NCBI GenBank assembly: GCA_039680605.1
Contig: JBDKTA010000063.1
Location: 61,423 to 125,422, forward strand
Direction: 5' to 3'
Length of the DNA stretch: 64,000 nt
Origin: Planctomycetaceae bacterium
Lineage (GTDB): Bacteria > Planctomycetota > Phycisphaerae > SM23-33
The position numbers were made by a program, and so were the translations under genes. Shown here piece after piece: positions 43,038 to 52,904 of this stretch; the stretch's first letter is position 1, and every line of letters starts with the position of its first letter. The notes under the pieces are model-generated. The model searched no databases. It was not told where the DNA came from and saw nothing but the letters and a program-made list of their open reading frames with translations.

Positions 43038-44315
43038 ATGGACATCAGACCCTTCCGCGGCTGGCGCTATAGCGCCGCCGATCTCAGTTCGTTGATCGCG
43101 CCGCCGTACGACGTGCTCTCTGCCGCCGACAAGCAGGCCCTGCTGGCCGGGTCCGACCGCAACATTGTCGGTGTCGACATGCCGCACTACCCGCCGGCCT
43201 CGGCCGGACCCGATGAAGTCTACTCCCAGGCAGCGTCCACCTTGGAGAGGTGGATCACCGACGGCACGCTCAAACGCGACAGCCGCCCCACCCTCTACGC
43301 CTATGAGCAAACGTACGCCTGGGCCGGCCGCACGTATCACCGCCGCGCCCTGCTGTGCGGCGTTCGCGCCACGCCGCTGGGCCAGGACGTCATTCCGCAC
43401 GAACACACCTTCGCCGGGCCCAAGGCCGATCGCCTCAAACTCACCGAGCACACGCACAAACAGCTTTCGCCGATCTTCGGTTTCTACGACGACCCCGCCG
43501 GCGTCATCCGGGAGACCCTCTGGGCCACGGTAGACGCCGACCACCCCGCCGCGGCCGGAACACTCAACGGCGTGGGCGAGAAGATCTGGACCGTCACGGA
43601 CGCGGCCACCATCGACGCCGTCGCCGCCGCCTTGAGGCCGGCGCCGGTGTTCATCGCCGACGGGCACCACCGCTACACCACGGCGATGAACTATCGCGAC
43701 GCGCTGCTGGCGGCCGGCGTCATCGACGCGCGCCACGAGGCCAACTACGTGCTCTTTGCGCTGGTGGCTTCGGACGATCCGGGGCTGCTGATCCTGCCCA
43801 CGCACCGGATGGTCAGCGGCCTGTCTCAGGCGTTCTCGCTGTCGGCCCTGCGATCGGCCGCCACGGCCTTTGAGTGGCGCAAGGCCCCTCAGATCCCCGC
43901 CGACCTCAGCGATGCCGACAGCTTCCTCAAGGGCTTCGCCGGCGGCGCCATCGGCGCAACCGATGGTCGCGAGTTGTGGGTGGCCGTGCTGAAAGATCCG
44001 GCGGCGATGGAACAGGCCGCCCCCCAGCAGTGCCCCGCCTGGCGCGAGTTAGATGTCGCCGTGCTGCAGACGCTCATCGTCGATGGCGCGATGGCGTCTT
44101 TCCGCACCGACGCGACGGAGATCCGCTATACCCCCGACGCCAACAAGGCCCTGGCCGCCTGCACCGCCGGCGAATCGCAGCTTTCCCTGCTGCTGCAGGG
44201 CACGCGGCTCGACCAGGTCAAAGCCGTCGCCCTGGCCGGACAGTCGATGCCCCACAAGAGCACGTACTTCTACCCGAAACTGGCCACCGGCATGGTTATC
44301 AAACCGCTGGAATAG
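43038..44315 (+). CDS. DUF1015 family protein (SerK-related)
   Basis: A 425-residue protein with the DUF1015 hallmarks: an N-terminal RPFRGWRY and IAPPYDVLS, VDMPHYPP, a central VFIADGHHRYTTAMNYR motif, and C-terminal FYPKLATGMV. Members include an archaeal free-serine kinase (SerK), so a small-molecule kinase role is possible, but most bacterial members are uncharacterised. TGGAG lies 7 nt upstream of the ATG. The length fits the family. Confidence 0.93.
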   Translation: MDIRPFRGWRYSAADLSSLIAPPYDVLSAADKQALLAGSDRNIVGVDMPHYPPASAGPDEVYSQAASTLERWITDGTLKRDSRPTLYAYEQTYAWAGRTYHRRALLCGVRATPLGQDVIPHEHTFAGPKADRLKLTEHTHKQLSPIFGFYDDPAGVIRETLWATVDADHPAAAGTLNGVGEKIWTVTDAATIDAVAAALRPAPVFIADGHHRYTTAMNYRDALLAAGVIDARHEANYVLFALVASDDPGLLILPTHRMVSGLSQAFSLSALRSAATAFEWRKAPQIPADLSDADSFLKGFAGGAIGATDGRELWVAVLKDPAAMEQAAPQQCPAWRELDVAVLQTLIVDGAMASFRTDATEIRYTPDANKALAACTAGESQLSLLLQGTRLDQVKAVALAGQSMPHKSTYFYPKLATGMVIKPLE

Positions 44316-44471
44316 CCGCCCCCCGCGCCGCCGAAACAGGGCATATTCATTCATTCCTTAATTAACCCTCCCGGCCTGCTGGCCGAATATGCCTTTGGAG
44401 ACATGGGCAAGCAGAGATTCCGGGCGCGGCAAATCCGTGCCTGCTGCTGATCCTATTGCCGAAGGAAACCG

Positions 44472-47400
44472 ATGCGACCCTTGAGTGCGATCAGACTGCC
44501 CCGGCGACTTGAACGTGTCCGGTCGATGATGTCGCAGTACTTCGTCTCGGTGGCGATTCTCGCCATGGGGGCGGCGCTGTCGACCTGTCTGTACTTCATC
44601 GCCGACGAACTCGAACACCAGCGCGCCCTGCTGGCGTTCAACCAGAACGCCAACGACCGCATCCGGTCCATCAAGGCCTCCCTCGAAGTCAACCGCCTGG
44701 TCCTCAACTCGCTCAAGGCCTTCTACGCCGGCACCGACAACGTGACAGAGCAGGAATTTCGCCAGTTCATGCAGCCGCTGCTTAAAAGCGTTCCGGACCT
44801 TCAAGCCGTCGGCTGGGCGCCGAGGATCGCCCGCGATCAGCGCCCGCTCTTCGAGCGGACGCGCCGGCGAACCATCACCGAACACGCCGCCGACGCCAAA
44901 TTGGTTTCCGCGGCGGAGCGGCCTTACTACTTTCCCCTGGAGTACATCGAGCCCCTCGCCGGGCGCGACACGGCGATGGGGTTCGACGCCGGATCGTGCC
45001 CCAAACGCCTGGCGGCGATGAATGAAGCCTGCGACAGCGGCCACCCCACCATTACCGGGCAGATCCGCACCGTCACCGACGCCGGCGACGAGATCAGCCT
45101 GCTGGTGTACGTGCCGATCTTCCGAAACGCCACGCCCACCGCGACGGTGGACCAGCGCCGAGAGCATCTGGCTGGGTTCGTCGTCCGCCTGGTGCGGATC
45201 GACAGGACCGTCCAGAGCGCGCTGACGTCGCTGCCGCCGCGCAACATCGACGTCCACCTGTTCGACCTGTCCGACAACCGCGGGCCCGAATGGCTCTACT
45301 CGCAGTTGAGCCCCGCCAGCCGATACGCCGGCATGGGCGAGCGCTTGGACGTCAAAGACCTCACCACCCAACTCTGCCGCACCGAAACGCTTGACGTTCC
45401 CGGGCGGCGATGGCAGATCGTCTGCACGCCCGCCTCGGGACAGCTGGAAGTGGCCGAGACCTCTCTGCCCTTGATGGTGCTCCTGGGTGGTCTGGCGGCC
45501 ACCGCCACGTTGACCGCTTACCTGGTCGCCACGCGCCGCAACGCCGTCCGCACCGCCGGGATGGCCAGCCTGCTCTCGCAGGCCAACGCTTCCCTGGAGC
45601 AGGAGAACCACCATCGCCGGCAGGCCCTGCACGAGCTGCAGTCGTCCAAGGACTTTCTCCAGAAGATCATCGACGCCCTGCCCGACCCGCTGATGGTCGT
45701 CGGCCTCGATCACCGCGTCGCCCACGCCAATCGCGCCGCCAGCAAGGCCACCGGCGACAATCCCTCATCCCAGTGCATGGCCCGATGCCGTGCCGCCGAA
45801 ACGCCCGACGAATCCCGCGACAGCGCATCCAATCCCTGCCCGGTCAAGGCCGTCGTCCAGACCCGCCGGCCCGTCACGGTGCGACACGCAAACCCCACCC
45901 TTGATGGCGACCGCATCGTCGAAATCTGCGCTTCGCCAATCCTGGACGCCCAGGGACGCGTGGTGCAGATCGTCGAGTCGCATCGCGATATCACCGAAAT
46001 GGTGCGCGCCCACGAAGAGATCAGCCGCCTGGCGCGATTCCCCGCCGAAAACCCCAACCCGGTCATGCGAGTTTCGGCACGGGGAATCCTCCTCTACGCC
46101 AACGAGGCCGCCGCCGATCTGCTGGCGGGCCTGAACTGCCGCGTCGGAGCCCCCCTGCTGGCGCCGTGGAAGGGCGCGTTGGACGAGTCGCTGAAGATCC
46201 AGAAGGCCCGGGAGATCGAGTTCGTCTGCGGCGAGCGAATCTATTCGCTGACCTTCTCCCCCGCCCCCGACGGGGCGTACTCCAACATCTACGGCATGGA
46301 CATCACCGAACGGCGTCGCGCCGCGGCAGCACTGCTCCAGTCGCGACAGGAGGCCGAGGCCGCCAACAGCGCCAAGAGCCAGTTCCTGGCCAACATGAGC
46401 CACGAGATCCGAACCCCGATGACCGCCATCATGGGCTTCACCGAACTGCTGGCCGATCCCAACCAGTCCCCCGCCGAGCGGGCCAACTGCCTGAGCATCG
46501 TCCGCCGCAACGGCGAGCACCTGCTCGAGGTCATCAACGACATCCTGGACCTGTCGAAGATCGAAGCGGGCAAGATGGCCCTGGAGATCAAGCCCTGCAA
46601 CCTGACGGCCATGCTGGCCGACATCGCCAGCGTGATGCGCGTCCGCGCCGGGCAGCACGGCGTCACGGTGGCCATCGAGTACGCCACGGCGATTCCACAG
46701 ATCATTCAGACCGACACGGTGCGCCTGCGTCAGGCGCTGGTGAATCTTGTCGGCAACGCCGTCAAGTTCACCGAAAAAGGCAGCGTCCGCATCGTCGCGG
46801 CCCTCGTCGGCGACGCCGCCGCCGATCCGAGCATCCGGATCGAGGTCATCGACTCGGGCATCGGGATCAGCCCCGACCAGATGGGACGGCTCTTCCAGTC
46901 GTTCCAGCAGGCCGACGCCTCGACCTCCCGCAAGTACGGCGGAACGGGACTGGGCCTGGCGATCACCCGCCATATCGCACAGATGCTCCAGGGCTCCCTC
47001 GATGTCGCCAGCGAACTGGGCAAGGGCAGCACCTTCACCCTGACCATCCCCACCGGAAACATCGCCGGCTCGATCATGCTCAGCAAGCCCTGCGAGGGCC
47101 TTCACACCAGCACCGAGCCCGTCTCGGTCAGCATCGATCTGACGGGCCTGCGCGTCCTGCTGGCCGAGGACGGCCCGGACAACCAGCGACTCATCACCAC
47201 CCTCCTGCGAAAAGCCGGCGCCGACGTGGACGTGGCCGAAAACGGACGCCTTGCCGTCGAGGCCGCAATGAACGCCAATTACGACGTCATCCTCATGGAC
47301 ATGCAAATGCCAGAGATGGACGGTTACGAGGCCACCCGCGCCCTGCGCCGCAGCGGGATGACCACCCCCATCCTGGCGTTGACTGCCCATGCCATGACCG

Positions 47401-47867
47401 CCGATCGCGACAAGAGCATCGCCGCCGGCTGTGACGAGCATCTGACCAAGCCCGTCAACCGCGCGGCGCTGCTGACCGCCGTCCGCACGCACGCCACCGG
47501 CACGGCGCCGGATCGCGCCGCCCGCCCCGCCGCCGCGGCGCCCCAACCCCTGGCGTCGGACTACGCCGACGACCCGGACATGTGCGAGATCATCGGCAAG
47601 TTCGTCGAGGCCTTGAGCGACAAGTGCGCCTTGATGACGGCGGCGCTGAAGAACGTTCAGACGGCCGACCTGACGCGCCTGGCCCATCAACTCAAGGGCG
47701 CCGCCGGCGGGTATGGGTATCCTACGCTGACGGACGCGGCCCGCCATCTCGAGACCGCGGCCAAGGCCAACGACATCGAGGCCGCGACGCTGGCATTCAA
47801 ACACGTGGCGGATCTATGCAGGGCCATCCAGATCGGGTGGCCGACACCAGGGCGGGTGGAACCATGA
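44472..47867 (+). CDS. CHASE-PAS hybrid sensor histidine kinase with REC and HPt domains
   Basis: A 1131-residue membrane sensor. TM1 (~22-43), periplasmic CHASE domain (~60-330), TM2 (LPLMVLLGGLAATATLTAYL), two PAS-like domains (~400-620), HisKA with MSHEIRTPM (His ~643), HATPase with NLVGNAVKFTEKG, DSGIGIS and GGTGLGLAI. The receiver domain has LMDMQMPEMDGYE (Asp ~942), and the C-terminal HPt domain has AHQLKGAAGG (His ~1071). All phosphorelay residues are present. AAGGAAA precedes the ATG. Its stop overlaps the GGDEF regulator start (ATGA), so this is a two-gene signalling operon. Confidence 0.96.
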   Translation: MRPLSAIRLPRRLERVRSMMSQYFVSVAILAMGAALSTCLYFIADELEHQRALLAFNQNANDRIRSIKASLEVNRLVLNSLKAFYAGTDNVTEQEFRQFMQPLLKSVPDLQAVGWAPRIARDQRPLFERTRRRTITEHAADAKLVSAAERPYYFPLEYIEPLAGRDTAMGFDAGSCPKRLAAMNEACDSGHPTITGQIRTVTDAGDEISLLVYVPIFRNATPTATVDQRREHLAGFVVRLVRIDRTVQSALTSLPPRNIDVHLFDLSDNRGPEWLYSQLSPASRYAGMGERLDVKDLTTQLCRTETLDVPGRRWQIVCTPASGQLEVAETSLPLMVLLGGLAATATLTAYLVATRRNAVRTAGMASLLSQANASLEQENHHRRQALHELQSSKDFLQKIIDALPDPLMVVGLDHRVAHANRAASKATGDNPSSQCMARCRAAETPDESRDSASNPCPVKAVVQTRRPVTVRHANPTLDGDRIVEICASPILDAQGRVVQIVESHRDITEMVRAHEEISRLARFPAENPNPVMRVSARGILLYANEAAADLLAGLNCRVGAPLLAPWKGALDESLKIQKAREIEFVCGERIYSLTFSPAPDGAYSNIYGMDITERRRAAAALLQSRQEAEAANSAKSQFLANMSHEIRTPMTAIMGFTELLADPNQSPAERANCLSIVRRNGEHLLEVINDILDLSKIEAGKMALEIKPCNLTAMLADIASVMRVRAGQHGVTVAIEYATAIPQIIQTDTVRLRQALVNLVGNAVKFTEKGSVRIVAALVGDAAADPSIRIEVIDSGIGISPDQMGRLFQSFQQADASTSRKYGGTGLGLAITRHIAQMLQGSLDVASELGKGSTFTLTIPTGNIAGSIMLSKPCEGLHTSTEPVSVSIDLTGLRVLLAEDGPDNQRLITTLLRKAGADVDVAENGRLAVEAAMNANYDVILMDMQMPEMDGYEATRALRRSGMTTPILALTAHAMTADRDKSIAAGCDEHLTKPVNRAALLTAVRTHATGTAPDRAARPAAAAPQPLASDYADDPDMCEIIGKFVEALSDKCALMTAALKNVQTADLTRLAHQLKGAAGGYGYPTLTDAARHLETAAKANDIEAATLAFKHVADLCRAIQIGWPTPGRVEP

Positions 47868-48772
47868 CCATGAAGGTACTCATCGTCGACGATTGCGCCG
47901 AAGCGCTGCTGATCGCCAAGGCCCGTCTGGCCCAGGAGTCGCTGGAGGTGGTCTGCGCCTCGAGCGGGCGCGAGGGCCTGGATACCGCGGCCGCAACCAT
48001 GCCCGACCTGATCCTGCTCGACGTGGACATGCCCGACATGTCGGGGTTCACTGTCTGCGAGATGCTCCAGCAGTCGCCGGCGCTGTGCATGGTTCCGGTG
48101 ATCTTCCTGAGCGCCTCGCAGGACGCCCACGACAAGGTGCGCGGGCTCGATCTGGGGGCCGTCGACTACGTCACCAAGCCCTTCGACGCCTTCGAGCTTC
48201 GCGCCCGCGTGCGTGCGGCTTTGCGAACCAAGCGCCTTCAGGACCTGCTGCTGACCTGCACGCAGATCGACCCGTTGACCGAGCTGGGCAACCGCCGCGC
48301 CCTCGATGCGGGCCTGCAGCAGGAATGGGCCCGCGCCGAACGGACGGGCTCGCCCCTGGCGGTGGTGATGGCCGACATCGACTATTTCAAGCGGATCAAC
48401 GACCAGTTCGGTCATCACGCCGGCGACGACGTGCTCTCCCGCGTCGCGGCGGTGCTGCGCAACCAATGCCGCCAGTGCGACCGCCTCTTCCGTTATGGCG
48501 GGGAGGAGTTTGTGATCCTGCTTCCGGCGGAAACCGCCGCCTCGGCCTCCAACGTCGCCGACCGCTGCCGCCGCACGGTCGCCCAGTGGCCCGTCAAGAC
48601 AATCCGCGGGATCATCGAGGTCACACTCAGCTTCGGCACGGCCGACTCGCGCCAGGCTTCCTGTACACAGGAACTGCTCGACCTGGCCGATGCCGCCATG
48701 TACGACGCCAAGCACCAGGGGCGCAACTGCGTCCGCGTCGCCCACCAGCCCACGCTTCGCACGGCGATCTGA
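47864..48772 (+). CDS. Response regulator with GGDEF domain (diguanylate cyclase)
   Basis: A 302-residue protein. Receiver domain (~1-125) with DD9-10, phosphoacceptor Asp53 in LLDVDMPDMSG and Lys in VTKPFD. GGDEF domain (~140-295) with intact active site RYGGEEF and an RxxD inhibitory site (RQCD) five residues before it, so it should make c-di-GMP and show product inhibition. It overlaps the upstream hybrid kinase by 4 nt and is its probable output: CHASE signal, kinase receiver, HPt, then this receiver. Confidence 0.95.
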   Translation: MTMKVLIVDDCAEALLIAKARLAQESLEVVCASSGREGLDTAAATMPDLILLDVDMPDMSGFTVCEMLQQSPALCMVPVIFLSASQDAHDKVRGLDLGAVDYVTKPFDAFELRARVRAALRTKRLQDLLLTCTQIDPLTELGNRRALDAGLQQEWARAERTGSPLAVVMADIDYFKRINDQFGHHAGDDVLSRVAAVLRNQCRQCDRLFRYGGEEFVILLPAETAASASNVADRCRRTVAQWPVKTIRGIIEVTLSFGTADSRQASCTQELLDLADAAMYDAKHQGRNCVRVAHQPTLRTAI

Positions 48773-48781
48773 CCGGGCCGC

Positions 48782-50824
48782 TCACGAGGGCATGATGCGG
48801 AAGGGTTGAGGCGACGTGCCGGTCACGTAGTAGTAAATCGCGCCGTGAATCACCGGCGCCAGCGCCCCCAGCACGTCCCCGGCAATGAGCCCCACCATGA
48901 ACGGTTTGGCCGAGAGATACATGCGGCTGCCGCCGGTTCGGGTGACCAGCGTCCGGATCAGCCATCCCAGCAGGAACGACGACGCCAGCGTGGTGCTCTG
49001 CCACGTCCCGAGCATGCAGAACAGCACCGGGTGGATCGGCCACCACGTCAGTTTCAACCGCAGCACCGTCATCACCAGCACCGCCGCCAGACCGGCGCCG
49101 AAGGCGATCACCGTCGGGCGGTCCGGTCGCAAACTCGCCCACCGACCCAGCCCCGGCGCCGGGTCGCCGATCAGCGCGGGATCGGCGTCGGCCTCGGCCT
49201 TGAGCCGGGCCAGGCCGTTCATCGCGAAGTTGGGCACCATCGACCAGGTCCAGCCGTCGCTGACGGTCCGGGCTCCATGCTTGTACTGAAGGCCGAGCGT
49301 CACCGGCAGGGCCACGGCGATCGCCAGAGTCAACGCGACTGCGGCAAAGATCCCCACGCGGCCCTGGGGCACGCCCTTGAGCTGCGCCAGGCGCAAACCG
49401 GTGACCATGAAGGGCATGACCGCCTCGCGCGGATCGACAAACAGCAGCGTCGAGACCAGGAACAGAATCGCCACCGACTGCAGATCCATCACCGCCAGGC
49501 CCACGAACCCCAGAAGAACCTCGCAGGGGAAGTAGTAGGAGTGGATGAAGAACGCCCCGGTCTCGGCCACGATCCGGCTGATGACCGTGTACAGCACCAC
49601 CGCGCCGACGGCGTACAGGATCGCGATGGGCCAATAGACGCCGTCCTTTGGCACCACCAGGAGCAGGACGAAACAGGTGATGAACACCAGGAAAATCCGC
49701 GCCGCCCACACCGCCCACGCCGGTTGATTGCGACCCACCGGGAGAAACGGCAGCAGCGCCCGGCCGAAGACGGCTGACAGATACCGCCGCCCAGTATAGA
49801 CCAGGCTCATGAACAGGCCGGTGTACGCCCCGCAGTGAATCGCCCCGCGCAGGGACCCGGCGAAGAACCCCTTGTTGAGCACTACCCCGCGGTCGAACGC
49901 CGCCGTGTTGGCGAAAGCCCACACGTATGGCGCCAGGCCCAGCGACAGCGACAGGTCGGCCGACAGAAAATACGCGAACCCCACCGCCGTCGGGAAGAAC
50001 GGCTGGCTCATCAGCCAGGCCATGTTCCCCTCCGCTTGCCAGCCGATCAGTTCCCCGATCGGGGCCAGGTTGACCCCCATCGGAATCTGGATCAGATTCA
50101 GCGGGTAATACTTGAAACTGTAGTTGTTGAGGTGGATGAGCAGGATGCCCACGGCGGCCACCCAGAATCCGCCGCGGCGCAGAATGCCGCTGCCGGCGCC
50201 GTCGGGTCCGGGCAGCAGCGTGTCGGCGAATTGTGCGATGGGATACCGCAGGCGTTCGTTCAGCGCCCACTGCCCGTGCAGCACTACCGCCAGGGCGATG
50301 GTGCCCAGCCACAGGCTCAGCAGCAACGGCAGCCAGAACATCAGCGGGCGTTTCCAGACGCGCCAGGGTATGTCGCGCGACGGCTGGTCGGTTTTGTCCT
50401 GTTCGCCGGCGGGAAGCGAGGTGAATGCCTCGACGTCGGAAGCGCCGGGTTCCGTGAGCATCCGGCTGGGCACCAGGCTCAGCAGCCTGGTGCGCTTCCA
50501 GTTTACGTCGGTCTGCCCGCGCGCCGCCGGGAGCATGATGACGTTGGTGAAGTAGTGCATCAGCCCGCGTCCGGGGATCGAGCAGGCGACCATCGCCAAC
50601 GCCATCACCACCGCCAACTCGCCGCCGCTGAGGGCCCACGTGCTGCGCATGATCCGCACGAGCGGGTTGACGACCAGCACGACCAGCAGCACCCCGCCAA
50701 AGACCGAGATGGGCATGTAGTTGCCCGTCAGATACGTGCCCCGCAAGATGTAATCATTGAAAAACGCCACGCCGCAGATAAACGCGGCCAGCGCCAGACC
50801 CAGCAGCACGCATCGAAAGGTCAT
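48782..50824 (-). CDS. Large polytopic membrane protein (DUF6785-type)
   Basis: A 680-residue protein with about 13-15 hydrophobic segments. The conserved-looking loops SIPGRGLMHYFTNV, GQWALNERLRYPIAQFADTL, NKGFFAGSLRGAIHCGAYTG and FIHSYYFPCEVLLGF recall the DUF6784/DUF6785 family found mostly in Planctomycetota and related phyla, of OPT-transporter-like size. It has AAGGA before the ATG. It is convergent with the GGDEF regulator gene (9-nt gap). Transport function is an inference from topology only. Confidence 0.85.
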   Translation of the reverse strand: MTFRCVLLGLALAAFICGVAFFNDYILRGTYLTGNYMPISVFGGVLLVVLVVNPLVRIMRSTWALSGGELAVVMALAMVACSIPGRGLMHYFTNVIMLPAARGQTDVNWKRTRLLSLVPSRMLTEPGASDVEAFTSLPAGEQDKTDQPSRDIPWRVWKRPLMFWLPLLLSLWLGTIALAVVLHGQWALNERLRYPIAQFADTLLPGPDGAGSGILRRGGFWVAAVGILLIHLNNYSFKYYPLNLIQIPMGVNLAPIGELIGWQAEGNMAWLMSQPFFPTAVGFAYFLSADLSLSLGLAPYVWAFANTAAFDRGVVLNKGFFAGSLRGAIHCGAYTGLFMSLVYTGRRYLSAVFGRALLPFLPVGRNQPAWAVWAARIFLVFITCFVLLLVVPKDGVYWPIAILYAVGAVVLYTVISRIVAETGAFFIHSYYFPCEVLLGFVGLAVMDLQSVAILFLVSTLLFVDPREAVMPFMVTGLRLAQLKGVPQGRVGIFAAVALTLAIAVALPVTLGLQYKHGARTVSDGWTWSMVPNFAMNGLARLKAEADADPALIGDPAPGLGRWASLRPDRPTVIAFGAGLAAVLVMTVLRLKLTWWPIHPVLFCMLGTWQSTTLASSFLLGWLIRTLVTRTGGSRMYLSAKPFMVGLIAGDVLGALAPVIHGAIYYYVTGTSPQPFRIMPS

Positions 50825-50918
50825 GTGGTTCCTTGCAGTTTCGGGCGGTACGATGCGAATACACGCGGCGGATGCCTGCCCTATCTAAAACCGCCCGCAA
50901 GCACAGAAAGGCCGGGGA

Positions 50919-50985
50919 ATTTGAGAACGGGGCGCACAGCCTTTCCAGGCTGTGAATGAACAGGCTGGAAAGCCTGTTCCACCGC
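50919..50985. repeat. AACAGGCTGGAAAGCCTGTT palindromic repeat
   Basis: CACAGCCTTTCCAGGCTGTG and AACAGGCTGGAAAGCCTGTT are two adjacent near-perfect palindromes that share the CAGGCTG/CAGCCT core. They end at the stop codon of the next minus-strand gene (50986) and may terminate it. The remaining ~100 nt to 50825 hold nothing recognised. Confidence 0.8.
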
Positions 50986-51765
50986 CTATTGCGCCGCGAT
51001 GGCCGTGGCGATGGGTCGCACCACGCCGGGAACCACCACGCGGCGGACCATGTCTTCGCAGGTGCGGCACTGGCGGGGGAAATCGCGAGCGACATCCATC
51101 ACCTGCCCCATCCGCGGGAAGTTCCGCACCGCGTAGTACACGCTGATGGGGTCCGGGCTGTAACGCCCCGTGCGGACCTGGTAGCTGTTATTGCGCGTCG
51201 CCAGGTACAGCCGCCCCTGCATGCAGCAGTCTTCGTCCAGCGCCATGACGATGTTCGGCTCGCACTCGATCGTCGGCCCCAGCGACTCCTGCAGCAGCGC
51301 CCCCAGCGGCGAACCGTCCAGCAGCGCCGCGGCTACCACCTGGTCGCGATTACCGCGATACTCGAGATTGAAGCCGATGAGGATCTCGACGCTCTCGATG
51401 TCAATGCCGGTCACGCCCAGGAAGTACGTGCTGCGGTCCAGCAGCCACGAGTGCATCTGGAAGACCGTCTCCAGGTCGTCGGGGTTGAACCAGCCCGCCG
51501 TCATCTGGTTGCCGCTGATCTCCAGCCACTGGTACGTGCCCTGGTCGCGGTCGCCCTCGAGCACGAACCCGGCGCCCTTGGCCGGACCGCTTTCGCCCTC
51601 GGGCATCTCCTCGCGGCGGTAGAAACTCGTCATCAGCGGAAACTTCTTGCGGACGGCCTCGCAGAAATGCAGCACCGTCTCGCCGCTGGTGGGCAGGTCC
51701 ACCACCGTCTGGAGGCTCAGATTGACAAACACGTCGTCAACGGATGCGGAAAAGTTCAGTGCCAT
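50986..51765 (-). CDS. Conserved-looking protein of unknown function
   Basis: A 259-residue acidic soluble protein without signal or membrane segments. Visible elements are an N-terminal ASVDDVFVNLSLQTVVDLP, SGNQMTAGWFNPDDLETVF, FLGVTGIDIESVEILIGF and a C-terminal CRTCEDMV (CxxC). TAGGAT lies 8 nt upstream of the ATG and the preceding serine acetyltransferase stops only 9 nt away, so the two are probably co-transcribed. No family recognised. Confidence 0.85.
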   Translation of the reverse strand: MALNFSASVDDVFVNLSLQTVVDLPTSGETVLHFCEAVRKKFPLMTSFYRREEMPEGESGPAKGAGFVLEGDRDQGTYQWLEISGNQMTAGWFNPDDLETVFQMHSWLLDRSTYFLGVTGIDIESVEILIGFNLEYRGNRDQVVAAALLDGSPLGALLQESLGPTIECEPNIVMALDEDCCMQGRLYLATRNNSYQVRTGRYSPDPISVYYAVRNFPRMGQVMDVARDFPRQCRTCEDMVRRVVVPGVVRPIATAIAAQ

Positions 51766-51774
51766 GTTCGTATC

Positions 51775-52704
51775 CTACGCGCCGGGGCGGTTCTTCTTGC
51801 TCAGCACGCGAATGTTGGAGTCCATCTGCACGACCAGGCTCTCGGCCGGGACCGATTCGGTCACGTACACGTTGCCGCCGACCGTGACGTTGTGTCCGAC
51901 GACTGTCTCGCCGCCGAGAATCGTGGCGTTGGGGTAGATCGTCACGTTGTCTTCGATCGTCGGGTGGCGCTGCAGGCCCTTGATGATGCGTCCGCGCTCA
52001 TCCTTGGGGAAGCTCTTGGCCCCGAGCGTGACGCCCTGGTAAACCTTCACGTTGTCGCCGATTCGAGTCGTCTCGCCGATCACGACGCCGGTGGCGTGGT
52101 CGATGAAGAAGCTCTTGCCGATCACCGCGCCGGGGTGGATATCCGCCCCGGTGGCGCCGTGGGCGTGCTCGGACATGATGCGAGGCATCAGCGGCACGCC
52201 CAGCACGAGCAGTTCGTGGGCGATGCGATAGACCGTCACGGCGTAATAGCCCGGGTAGCAGTAGATCACTTCGTCGGTGCCCTTGGCAGCCGGGTCGCCG
52301 TCCCAGGCGGCCTGGGCGTCCAGCGCCAGCATGTCGCGGATCGCCGGCACGCGGGCCAGGAAATCGACGGCCATCTTTTCCGCGTCGCTGCGGCATGTGT
52401 CAGGGTCGGCGCACGTGGGGCACTGACGCTCGGTGCAGACGCAGGCGTAGATCTCTTCCTCGAGCTTTTCGCGAATCTCGGCTACCAGGTGCTCGATGTG
52501 CGAACCGAGGCTGCCCTCGGTCAGCCCGCGCTCGCCGAAGAAGCCCGGAAACAACAGCCGCCGCATGTCCTCGACGATCTGCACGATCTGCCCGCGGTTG
52601 GGCTGGAACCCGTGCCCGATCCGCTGCGTTCGCGCATCGGTCTGGTAGTTGGCCACGATCGCCGCGGTCAACCGGTTCAAATCACCTGTTACTGTTTTTC
52701 CCAT
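51775..52704 (-). CDS. cysE: Serine O-acetyltransferase
   Basis: A 309-residue enzyme making O-acetylserine for cysteine synthesis. Left-handed beta-helix hexapeptide repeats include GADIHPGAVIGKSFFIDHAT, GVVIGETTRIG and VKVYQGVTLGAKS; an N-terminal helical domain lies before them. An unusual Cys-rich segment (CVCTERQCPTCADPDTC, ~residue 88-104) sits in the N-terminal domain and could bind a metal. Length and C-terminus suggest the SAT/EpsC-like group. AAGGGTG precedes the ATG. The unknown gene 50986-51765 follows 9 nt later. Confidence 0.94.
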   Translation of the reverse strand: MGKTVTGDLNRLTAAIVANYQTDARTQRIGHGFQPNRGQIVQIVEDMRRLLFPGFFGERGLTEGSLGSHIEHLVAEIREKLEEEIYACVCTERQCPTCADPDTCRSDAEKMAVDFLARVPAIRDMLALDAQAAWDGDPAAKGTDEVIYCYPGYYAVTVYRIAHELLVLGVPLMPRIMSEHAHGATGADIHPGAVIGKSFFIDHATGVVIGETTRIGDNVKVYQGVTLGAKSFPKDERGRIIKGLQRHPTIEDNVTIYPNATILGGETVVGHNVTVGGNVYVTESVPAESLVVQMDSNIRVLSKKNRPGA

Positions 52705-52904
52705 GCTCGCACCCTTAGGACAAACATCACATTCTATATAGGCAATGGCCCGATGTCACGAGCGAACATTTCCCACCAAAGGAAGGGGAAGAAACCGACG
52801 ACGCTTGCCACGCCCTAGCCTTGGCGAATGCCCAACGGGTTGTCCGGTTCCCAACAACCGCGCGGAGCAAGCTCCGCCGCTAACATCGCGCAGAACGTTC
52901 TATT

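Noticed and set aside
47582..47863. Earlier start for the GGDEF response regulator
   Set aside because: The added region overlaps the HPt coding sequence in another frame; the receiver domain starts properly with MTMKVLIVDD at 47864, in the usual ATGA overlap.
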